A stretch of DNA of 64,000 bases from Mauremys mutica (lineage: Eukaryota; Chordata; Testudines; Geoemydidae). Positions 36,701 to 48,700 of the stretch are shown here, in pieces. Made by a program: the position numbers and the translations under genes. Location: assembly GCF_020497125.1 (NCBI RefSeq), contig NC_059082.1, positions 54,954,524 through 55,018,523 of the forward strand. Reading direction: 5' to 3'. The notes under the pieces are model-generated. The model was given only the letters and a program-made list of their open reading frames with translations. It was not told the DNA's origin and made no database searches. Within the stretch, counting starts at the first letter, position 1. Each line of letters starts with the position of its first letter.

Positions 36701-39700
36701 GTCCATTGGAACTGGAGGACTTTGCTTAGGGGGATGCTAGGCCTTCAGCTCATAGCACTGCCAAGCAAAGCCATTTGATCCTGAGGCCAGGGCTAGAAAC
36801 CAGGCCTCACCACTCTAGGTGGCTGAGACTTGTAGGGGTGCACACACTAAGTGGATGGGATGCCTAGATTCCCCCCCCTTCCCCTGCAATTCCAGTCATC
36901 TGAGTGACAGGGACAGGACCTGTTCACTGTTATAGCCGTTTTAGACACACCAGCACTGGCAGTGTCCCTTTCAGAGCCCCACTGTGACTGGAAAAACCGG
37001 TGCTGAAATCTCTATCCCAGGGGCCTGATGAAGGCCGGAGAGCCAGAACTGCCATGTCCCCCCACTTGTGAGCAGAGCACCAGGCACAGGCAAGACACCC
37101 AGGATTGTCTGCTAACATCAACTGGGTACAGGGGGCATGGCGCAGCCGCACTAACTGCTGCCACACGAGAATGGGGCACTAGTGCTGGTCATCTCATAAC
37201 TGCTCCACGTACACAAGGCACCAGAGCTTCCCACAGGCCTGCTGCTGCTGCTGCACTGGGGCGCGGGGGGGATTAAATCTGCCTTGAGCCCAGTTACAGG
37301 ACCAAGAATAAACCCCAAAGCGCGGGGGCACAATCTGAACTTTGACACTCAGTGCTCCACTGACTTTGGCAGCAGGTCACCACAACCAGGTACTCGCAGG
37401 GGCCAAAGTGCCCCATTACTGAGCTCAGTGCCTGCCTCCCCTCCCCAAAGCTCTGTCTTCTGCAGCAGCTAGAGACACTGCTTCCCTACACGCTCTTCTC
37501 TTGCCTCGAGAGCCCATCAGCTGCTGCAGAAGGCAGAGCCCCCAGAGCCCTCTTATCGGGTGGGAGAAAAGAGTTTCTGAAAGCTAATTTGTTAAGAACG
37601 TTCCAAGGATCAGATAAACTCCCCATAGCGAAACCCGGCACTGAGAGCCAAACAAGTCTTGGGCACCCAATACATCAGTGGCCTGCCCCACATCGCTCAG
37701 AGACCAGGCTCATTGCAGAGCCGCCAAAGAGCCAGCAGATGTTTATTGCCTCAGTGCTGGAGTGGAGAGGCTGCCTCTCTCACTGCAGTGCCCTGAGCTA
37801 GCTTCTGCTGCCCCAATGGCCTTTGAAGAAGTCTGTGGCTCACAAACCCTGGGCTCCTTTGAATTCCCAACACAGGCCTCCTGCTCTGCCCAACAGAATC
37901 AGCTGTAAGCACACCGCAGGGAGGCCTCACAGCCACTGGTCAATCATTTAACAAGCAGCAGCACACACAAGGCACAACTGGATCCTAGCCTCCTGGAAAG
38001 CTTGAATGGCATAGCCATGCCAGGCAGCAGGGATACAGGAGACAGTGACCCACATGACTACATCCAGTCACACGGTATAGGCTGCCCCTCTCAAGACATG
38101 GGGCTTGTCCCACCTCTGTTTCCCCACCCCCTCCCCCCATTTCCCCCTCTAGGAAGAGCGCAGGAGCAAGCCAGCCTGTGCTGGTGAAAGCCGAGTGGAG
38201 ACATGGCAGACTGATGTGCACACTGGCCCTTCCCACATGTCTGGCAGCATCCAAGAGCACACCTGTGAAGGAGGCAATCATCTCAAAGGAGACGCTGGCA
38301 TTGGCGGTGCCCAGATTCTCTGCCATGATCTGCAGCCACTTCTCCCATGGGGGCGAATGGAGGACCAGGCTGCAATCCGCTGTCCCCTTGCAGCTGAGGG
38401 TTTTCTGGAAGGACTGCGGCAGCATGATGGAGCCCAGCACGACCCGGATGGCACACGCCTTTGTGCTGTTCACCACACAGCTCCGCAGTGTGAACTGCAT
38501 CGTGGCAGTGTACTCAGGGATGAAGATCCTGCAGGAATGGGAGCCATCAACACCTCAGCACCTGCCCTGAACACAAGCCAGCCTGGGGCGCTAGGGGCGG
38601 AGAAGACCCGTAGACCTAAAAAGTGAAACCCTCCCAGGGTGAGTCCAGAGGGGCTTTGGAGCCCAGCACAAGGTCACTCTGGTTTGTATTGCTACAGTCC
38701 TGTCCAGAATGGTGCACTGTAATGTGTAACTGTGTCTCTAAATGTACCATGAAGGAGCTTGTCTTTCCCCTCCTTGAAAGAGTGGGGCCCCATTTAGCAC
38801 AACCCCCTTCTCCCCTCCCCCTTTGCTTCCAGGGGAATTATCACAGCTCTAGCTCGCTGTGAGGTGCAAGGCAGCCAAGGGCCCTCTGTGAGATTCATGT
38901 GCGCGTCTACTAGGCCAGCACCTGTGGGAGAGAAGCCCCACCCGCAGCCCCAAGCAATCTCTGCTGTCATGCTCACTTACTTGACATGCAGTGGCCTAGC
39001 AGGAGAGGCAATGGTTTGCTGCAGGGGAGTGTCCGGCTGCAGGACAGGGACATCAACAAGTCTCAACACAAACATGTCCGGCTGGAATATATAGGCGCAT
39101 GGAGTGGAGAAACCCTGCAGGGAGAGCAGGAAGGCAACTTAGCATCAGCCGCCAGGGAATGCCAATCCGAAAACTGCTTTGTTGGGTGAAAGATCAGCCA
39201 GTGAAGAGCCCAGCTATAACCAAGGGACCAGCACCCACTGCCAGCCCTTCCTGACTCCCAACCAGTGCTCTCCTCCCCCTGCCATTGCCTGCACACACAG
39301 CGACACCCTAGCCCAGGGGTTCTCAAACTGGGGGTTGGGACCCCTCAGGGGGTCGCAAGGTTCCTACATGGGGGGTCACAAGCTGTCAGCCTCCACCTCA
39401 AATCCCGCTTTGCCTCCAGCATTTATAATGGTGTTAAATATATTTAAAAGTGTTTTTAATTTATAAGGGGGGGGTCGCACTCAGAGGATTGCTATGTGAA
39501 AGGAGTCACCAGTACAAAAGTTTGAGAACCACTGCCCTAGCCCAAGCAGTGGCAGTACAGCTGGTCTGTCTGAAGGTGCATCTTACTGTGTTCCAGTAAT
39601 CAGCCCCCAGAACATGCCCCACCCCCAGCACATGCCCCATTCTCCTCTGAAAACCCACATCTCCCGCACCACAACCATGCCCCAATTCCTCCAGCCACCT

Positions 39701-42700
39701 CTCTGCAGTGCTTCTGTCTGCTAACCGTGGAGCACTGCACGTGGGTCCCTCGCCCTGAGCAGCAGGTGTCCCACACAGCAGAGCGCTCCATTCAGGCTGA
39801 CCCAGGTAAGCAGGGATCCTTGGCTCTAACGAATACCAAGGATTACTGCTCCTGGAATTGTCCCACATCCAACCCATTCTCATTCCAGTGGACGCAGCCC
39901 CAGAGCCACGTGCTGCCCCACAGCCCCAGCCTGTGTCAGAGCAGCACGCACACCCAGCAGGCCAATCTGACACACTCCTGGCTCCTACTGGAGCCTTTGG
40001 GGCAGAAGAGAGCGCCGGGAGCAGATATCGGGCAGCATATCACACGGTATCTTTGCTTTCCTCGGTGGAGTTCCTGTGACATGGGGAGCAAGCGGGGGGC
40101 TTGAGCAAGAGAGGACTCTAAGAGGCAGAATAAAGTGAAAAAGTGGAAGAGGTGAGGTGCCAAGTGGATCACAGGATGCTGGCAGCCGTGGCAGGGAGGT
40201 GGCATGGTACGGGGAGACAGCGCAACAGTCACCGAGTCACCAACACCCTTTTCAATGGGAGAATCTGACTCAGTCCAGAGACAGTGACGAGCAAGCATCT
40301 CCCAGCAGATGGCAAACTCAGTGCGGGCCACTGGTTCTCCAGGGACAGGCAACCTCCCCCTTCCAGCCTGACTCTGTCAAGGAGCAGAGCCCACTAGGTG
40401 AGGAGGATGAGGGAAGATTGAAAAAGTTGGGTTTGTTTAGTCTGGAGAAGAGAACACTGAGCGGGGACATGATAACAGTTTTCAAGTACATAAAAGGTTG
40501 TTACAAGGAGGAGGGAGAAAAATTGTTGTTCTTAACCTCTGAGGATAGGACAAGAAGCAATGGGCTTAAATTGCAGCAAGGGCGGTTTAGGTTGGACATT
40601 AGGAAAAACATCTTAACTGTCAGGGTGGTTAAGCACTGGCATAAATTGTTAGGGAGGTTGTGGAATCTCCATCATTGAGGATTTTTAAGAGCAGGTTTGA
40701 CTAACACCTGTCAGAGATGGCCTAGATAATACTTAGTCCTGCCTTGAGTGCAGGGAACTGGACTAGATGACCTCTCGAGGTCCCTTCCAGTTCTATGATG
40801 ATTCTATGCCCTAAGGGGAGCCTACGGGAGGAGGCAGAGTGAGCTCCCAGCAGGCGTGCCAGAGCAGAGTGGAATCTGGATTCCTCCAGCAGCCAGTCTG
40901 TACTAATGGAACCTCTGCACCTAGCACATACCATGAGAACCCCCAAAACAGCTCAGAACCAGAACGAGCCAACCTGGGCCTGCAGATACCCTGGCCTCTC
41001 CTACCGTTACACAGAGCAGCCCTGATGCCACCTGTTCCCAGCCACTCAGGGTACCTCTCCCTGGTGGAAGGCTCTACACAGATGCCTCCCTAGGGCAGTG
41101 TCTCTGGACCCAGCTGTCTCAGGGTACAGCCAGGAGAATGGAGGAATTTCTCAAGTCAGTCTCTGGACAATAGGCCTAATTGTGTGGCACTTGCTACATT
41201 TTTCAAGCCCCTCCCCAACGAATGTCCCCTTCGTATCTGCAGCCAGTCTGGCTCCAGAAAAGACTGTCTATCCTTCCTGGGGGAGTCAGATATCAAGCAC
41301 AGAAGGGACCACTGTGATCATCTCATCCAGGGGTTCTCCCGCTTCTCACAACAAAAATTATTACACAACCCCAGGAAGGGGGACCTGAAGCCTGAGCCCG
41401 CCCAAGCCCTGCCGCCCTAGGTTGGGGGTGAGGGGAGGGGGGCAAAGCCTGAGCCCCAAACCCAGGGCAGGGGGGCCAAAGCTGAAGCCCAAGGGCTTCA
41501 GCCCCAGACAGGGGGCCTGTAACCTGACCCCTGCCACCCAGGGCTGAAGCCCTCAGGCTTTGGCTTTGGCCCTGGGGCCCAGCAAGTCTAAGCCAACCCT
41601 GGCAAACCTATTAAAACAGGGTCGTGACCCACAGTTTGAGAACCGCTGACTAGTCTGACTTCCTGTAGAACACAGGCCAAAAAACTATGCTACAATAATT
41701 CCTAGAGCAGATCTTCTAGAAAATCACTCCCCCCCGACCCCCCAGAAGCAGAGGGGTGTAGCTTCCACACAGCCTTTCGTGTCCCAGCGGAGGGGGAACC
41801 ATCTCACAGCCTGTCTGGATGCCAACTGGGCTCCCACTTACCACGGGAACATAGACATGGTCCAAGCGTGCATGGACAGCTCAGAGAGTTCCACCCCCAT
41901 GCAGCCCCTCTCCCACATCTCAGCTGCAAACTGGGAACCCAGGGTTGGCAGAGTGACTCTCCTGTGGCTGGAACGCCATTCCATGCCCAACTGCACAGGC
42001 CATGGTGAACAGATACCTCCATTCTTCACTACAGGCAAGGGCTTCCCTTGCTGGGGGCCTTGGACTGGTGAAAGGATTCTGGACTCATGCCCCCTGTAGC
42101 CCTTACCTTCACTTCGATCTTGCCTGCAGCCTGAGGCAGGTGCGCAGCGATGAACCAGTCTCCGGCAGCTGGGGTGGTGATGTTCACAAAGGTGCTGTTC
42201 TGCAGAGTGACGCTCAGAGTCATGGTTAGGTTGTAGGATGGGCGGACAGTTGCATTTGAGGGAAACCGAGTGCCCAGTGGGTTAATGACGGGAGGGGCTC
42301 CATGACTGAAGTGGCTGCAAGATAAAGCAGGGAAGGATGCACATAAAATGCCATGCCCGCCCTCCAGTAGCATGAGCACCTACAGCAACAGCCAGGCTGG
42401 ACTGGATCAACTGGGGAGCAGAAAGGAGGCAGCAGCCTGGTCCCAAGGAGAGCACAGAGCTGCAGGCTGACTCCAGATGTTGCCTTGCCCCCTCCCACTC
42501 TTGACCTGCTGGCAAATCCTCCTGAGGAAAAGAAAGTGGGAACATTTCATTGGCCTGGAAAATAATTAAAGCTGCAGAATGTGCTCAAGGGATCTGAACT
42601 TAGAAATCACCTTCCCCTCCAGCCACCAGTGTACTCAGTGTGCAAACCAACATCGGGATGACATTTCAGCCAGCACAGGACAGAGATCAGAGCAAGAGAG

Positions 42701-45700
42701 CAACCAACATGTGTCCCCAGCACCAAGAGAAGATGGGTCCAGCCATCAGTGACTGATTAAATTCAAACAGCCACAGGCAGGAAGTTGGGCTGCAGCAGCA
42801 AAGGGACATAGGAATTGTCAGGCTGAATCAGACCCAAGATCCATCTAGTCCAGTATCTGGTCTCAGGCAGGGGCCAGCACTAGATGCTTCAGAGGAAGGT
42901 TCAAGAACCCTGCAGTCGCACTGTGGAATAACATGCTTCCTTTAGAAGTCTCCTCCTAGCCCTAGCAGAAGATGGCTTGATCCCTAATGTGAGAGGGTTT
43001 ATAGTTCTTCCAAAACTATAACAACTGGATATTCTCACTACCCAGGAAGTGTCCAATTCCTCTCTGAATCTTGCTAAGTTCTGGGCCTCAACAAAACTCT
43101 GTGGTGATTACCTGCTGTATGAAAGGGCATTTCCTTTATCAGGGTTGAATTTGTTCCCTTTTAAAGTAATTGACATTCCCCTTTTTCTGGTGTTATCAAA
43201 CAGAAAGAACAGACACTCCCAATCTATCACCTCTAGACAATTATTTGACTGACTTACATCACCTCTTATCCCTTTCCTCTCTTAAGGGAACAATCTCAGT
43301 CATTTCAATCTCTCTTCACTGGAGAGTTTTCCCAGACCCAATTATTCACGTTGCTCTTCTCTGAACCTCTCTAATTCTGCAGCTTCCTTTTTTCAGATTG
43401 GGTGGCCAGTCCTGCCCACGAGATTCCAGCGGCAGCCGCACCATTCCTTATAGAATGGCATCACCCTATGCCAGCAATGTGGGCAGGAGGGCTTTACTCA
43501 CAGGGTGCTTGGGAAGAGGGAACTAAGTGGTGAATCAACGGCAGAAATAAGTGGGGCATTAGAGATGCATCCGACAAAGTGGGTATTCCCCCCTGAAAGC
43601 TCATGCTCCAAAACATCTGTTAGTCTATAAGGTGCCACAGGACTCTTTACTGCTTTTACAGATCCAGACTAACCCGGCTACCCCTCTGATACTATTCAGT
43701 CTGGAGTGCAGGAGGGAGCTGCATGCATTTCAGGGGGAGAACAGCAGAGTGCAGTTAGAGCTGGGTCCAAGGGCATGGGGAAATTCAGCTTGCAGCACCA
43801 CTCCCTGCCTCTGAAAGAAAGAGCAAGCTGCGAGGGACCATACTCAAGGCACTTTGCCAGGCCCCAAGAAAGGCTAAGTCCATGTTTAGGCACAAAATTA
43901 CATCTACCTACATTGCCTGTACATGTCTACACTTTGCTCCTTGTGTCAGCGGTGCACATCCTCACCAGCAGCGCTAGTATCAATTGTACTGTCAGCGTAG
44001 GGCAGTGTGGGATGGCTCCTGAAAGCCAGTATGAGCTGACATAAGCAACACAGCATCTACACCAGAAGTCCCCTATGGGGGGCATGGAGGAACATCCAGG
44101 GGGTGCAGCAGGGCCTGGACCAGCCCCCACATGGTGGGAGGGAGAGGAGACGAGAGGGAGCGCCACCCAGTCCCCAGCTCTGCTCCGGTACTACCCCCCA
44201 GCCACCTTCCCAGCTCCCAGCCCCACCCCCAGCTCAACCACTGGCTGTGGCTCTGTTCCCAACCTGGGGATGAGGTGGGGGGGAGGGCCAGGAGTGGAGC
44301 CGCACCTGGCCACAGGCCCAGCTGCTGGTCCCCATCGCAGCCTGGCTGTGGCTCCAATCTCATCCCTAGCCTCAGCCCCTGGCCACAGCCCCACTCCTGG
44401 ACCCAGACCCAGAGCCACCTCCAGCTGCAGCCCCAGCCTCTGCTCCTTTACCGCATCCACATTCCCCCCTGCTCGAGCCACGGCCCGACTCCCAGCCCCA
44501 ACAAGGCACGGACAACCCTCAAAAGTTTGGGGACCACTAGTCTACACTGACACTGCATCAACTTATCTCCATCAGCTTTGACTCTCTGCCACTCATGGAC
44601 GTGGAGTTATTAAGTCAGCCCAGCAGGGAAGTTACGTCGGTGGGAGCGAAACTGAAGAGTAGACGCTTCCATAAGTAGGTCCACGTAAGCTGCCTGGCAT
44701 TGACCTAACTCTGCAGTGTAGACCAGATCTAAAAGTCTACTTGGCTCTCCTCCCCACCCCCATTGTCTGGAAAACACAACCAATAACACAAGAAAAGCAG
44801 TCCATTGAGCACTGTGCCTATGAACAGAGGGCAGGCAATGCTGGCAGAAGCAGGTAAGCTGGTGCTGGAGCTGTGCAAGCTTTCCCACTCAGCCCCATTA
44901 ATGCACTACAATTCTGCATTTCCATCCCCCCACCCACAGCTCAGCCAACGCACCTCTATCTACTCCTGGAGGAATTCTGCACCAAACTAAAAATTCTGCC
45001 AAAAAAATAAAAATTCTGCACACATTATTTTTAAATTCAGCAAAATTCTGCATATTTTATTTGTCAAAATAATGCAATATAATCACTCTGGTTTCAATTA
45101 TTTTGGTAATTTATTTAAACTACAATATAATGGATAGCAAACAGGAGTGGGGAGCAACCCCCCTTGCCTAATAGTAATATAGCTAGGTTTTATCCTTTAA
45201 TTCGAGTCAACAAATATATGCAGCTATATGCTCCATGTTACATCACAGGCAACTGAAGAACAAGTGAGGGCAGGGGAATCAAACTCACAATTTATATTGG
45301 CTACTGACCATCTCCAGAAAGGTCAGTAGCAAACAGTTACTGAGCACATTTTGATAGGAAATTTTTTCAGTCCCAAAATTTAGACCAGTTCTAATCACTA
45401 AAGCACCATAAGCATGTATAAGGCCATACTGTCTTCTACACCACTCTGGCAATGTAAAGAAGCCTTAAAACTGGTACACCTGTTTTATACTCCTGGGGCA
45501 ATTCACAAAGACAATGGGAATAAATCACTAAGCAGGCAGGCTGCTACATTCTGCTCTGCCTGAGGGGACAGAGCCTGCCCCATGCCTACCTCCTCAGAAA
45601 CACTCCAAAGCCCTGCCCCTCCATGCTGAGCATGCTGCAATAGCGAGTGAGAGGGTAAGAGTGTCTGTCTCTCTCTCTCTCACATGCACTCCCCTCCCGG

Positions 45701-48700
45701 TGGTGATTTACATCCTTACCAGCTGCTCCGGGCACCCAAACCAAGCTGCCTATGCTGCTGCGGAGGGGCGTGTGACTGCTCTTCCGTTTGCTTCCCCGCC
45801 AGAAGTCATTTTTTCTGCGGGAAAGCAAAGAAATCTGTGGGGGACATGAATTCTGTGCATGTGCTGTGACGCAGAATTCTCCCAGGAGTATCTATCATGA
45901 CCTGCAGCAGCAAGTCCTGCTCCCAGCTCTGCTGATGCAGTTCAATGAGCCCTCACACAAGCTCTGCATGTGCATGTCATTTGCATGTTATGAGAAGGAG
46001 TAAATAGCTCTTCCTTATTTACTTTCTCCACACTAGTCATGATTTTATAGACTTTATCATATCCCTCCCTTAGTCGTCTCTTTTCCAAGCTGAAAAGTCC
46101 CAGTCTTCTTAATTTCTCCTTATATGGAAGCTGTTCCATACCCCAAATAATTTTTGTTGCCCTTTTCTGAACTTGTCTAGCTTCAACTTCCAGCCATTGT
46201 GATCAAATCACCCCTTAACTTTCTCTTTGTTAAGCTAAGTAGATAGAGCTTCTTGAGTTTATCACTATAAGGCATATTTTCTAACCCTTTAATCATTCTC
46301 ATGGCTCTTCTCTGAACCCTCTCCAGTTTATCAACATCCTTCTTGAATTGTGGTCACCAGAACTGGACACAGTATTCCAGCAGTGGTCACACCAGTGCCA
46401 AACACAGAGGTAAAACTGCCATATCAGGTCAGATTAATTGTCCAGCTAGCCCAGGGCCCTAGCAGTGGCCAGTGCCAGATGCTTCAGAAGGAATTAACAG
46501 AATATTTGTTTTAAGCCTGCTGCCTATTAATTTTATTGGGTGACTCCTGGTTGTTGTGTTATGTGACGGGGTAAATAACGCTTCGCTATTCACTCTCTCC
46601 ACACCATTCAAAGATGTTATAGACCTATATAATATCCACCCTTAGGCGTCTCTTTTCCAAGCTGAACAGTCTAAAGCTTTTTAATCTCCGCTCACACGGA
46701 AGCTATTCCATGCCCCTAATCTTTTCTGCTACCCTTATTTGTACATTTTCCAATCTTACTATATCTTTTTTGAGATAGAGAGACCAGAACTGCACACAGT
46801 ATTCAAGGTATGGGCGTACCATAGATTTATATAATGGCATTATGATATTTTCTGCTTTATCTGTCCCTTTCCTAATGGTTCCTAACATTCTGTTCGCTTT
46901 TTTGATTGCTGCTACACACTGAGCGGATGTTTTCAGAGAACTATCCACAAGGACTTCAAGATCTCTTTCTTGAGTGGTAACAGTTAATTTAGCCTCCATC
47001 ATTTAATATGTATAGTTGGGATTATGTTTTCCAATGTGCATTACTTTACACTTATCAACCTTGAATTTCACCTGCCATTGTGTTTCTCAGTCACCCAGTT
47101 TAGTGAGATCCCTTCGTAACTCTTCACAGTCTGCTTTAGACCTAACTATCTTGAGTAAATGTGTATCATCTGCAAACTTTGCCACCTCACTGTTTCCCCC
47201 CTTTTCCAGATCATCTAGTGCTGGTGACTTATTACGGTTTAATTTACCAACTTGTTCCAAATCCTCCTTAACTGACACCTCACTCTCTGACAGTTTCTCA
47301 GGGTATGTCTACACTGGCAATATTCTGCGCAATAAGTTATACCACTTTTATTAAAGCACTGGAATTAAACCGTTGTTGCGTATCCACACTGTGCTCCTTG
47401 TGACGGTGGAGCGCATCCACTTTAGCAGCTCTTGCAATGGCAAAGAGAGCAGTTCATTCTGGTAACTATCCCACTGTGCAACTGGCCGCAGGGTGCTTTG
47501 GGAAGGGTTTGCAATGCCTCATGGGGCAAGCACAGTGTCACATGATGCAGGTTTCCCAATCCCACTGTTCCATGGGCATCCTACTAGATTGGAGCTGCTT
47601 TTCAACTGGAGGGGAGAGGGGGGGAAGTGTGTGTATGGAGTGGGGGAGGAGAGAGTGTGTTTTGGGGGACAGAGAGCGTGTCAGCACGTTGTCTTGTAAG
47701 TGCATACAGTGGCAGGAAGCAACAAGTCCTGAGGTGGGGGGGGGCGCGGGGGGAGAAGATGGGGAAGAATCTCACACACACACAACCCTCTGCCTCCCAA
47801 CCTGAAGCAAATACTCACCAGCAACCGCACACCATACAACATAAACACTAACCCATGAACCTATCCTTGCAACAAAGCCCGATGCCAGCTCTGTCCACAT
47901 ATCCATTCAAGTGACACCATCATAGGACCTAATCACATCAGACACGCCATCAGGGGCTCGTTCACCTGCACATCTACCAACGTGATATATGCCATCATGT
48001 GCCAGCAATGCCCCTCTGCCATGTACATTGGCCAAACCGGACAGTCTCTACGCAAAAGAATAAATGGACACAAATCTGACATCAGGAATGATAACATTCA
48101 AAAACCAGTGGGAGAACACTTCAACCTCTCTAACCACTCAGTGACAGACTTGAAGGTGGCAATTTTGCAACAAAAAAACTTCAAAAACAGACTCCAAAGA
48201 GAAACTGCTGAACTTGAATTAATATGCAAACTAGATACAATTAACTGTGGCCTAAACAGAGACTGGGAATGGTTGGGTCATTACACTAATTGAATCTATT
48301 TCCCTATGTTAAGTTCTCCTCACACCTTCTATGGGCCATCTTAATTATCACTTCAAAAAGTTTTTTTTCCTCCTGCTGACGATAGCTCATCTCAATTGAT
48401 TAGACTCTTCCTGTTGGTATGCATACTTCCACCTTTTCATGTTCTCTGTATGTATAAATATCTCCTGTCTGTGTGTTCCATTCTATGCATCCGAAGAAGT
48501 GAGCTGCAGCTCACGAAAGCTCATGCTAAAATAAATTTGTTAGTCTTTAAGGTGCCACAAGTACTCCTGTTCTTTTTGCGGATACAGACTAACACGGCTG
48601 CTACTCTGAAACTCTGCCTCTGTGTTCAACAGCATGAGCATTCCACCTTAATGGTTTGCTTTGTGTCCTCAGCTTTGAAAGGGGAGGGGTGTATGTCTCC

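Noticed and set aside
41320..41656. 8-bp target duplication for the hAT-type MITE at 41328-41648
   Set aside because: The flanks ATCTCATC and ACTAGTCT do not match well enough; the element is called on its inverted ends only.
44075..44581. Open frame of 168 residues with many P and S residues
   Set aside because: It covers the low-complexity interior of a hAT-type element and open frames exist on the other strand as well.
47982..48293. Host GIY-YIG gene
   Set aside because: It is followed directly by a Penelope-like tail and bounded by a 9-bp target duplication, so it is retroelement sequence.
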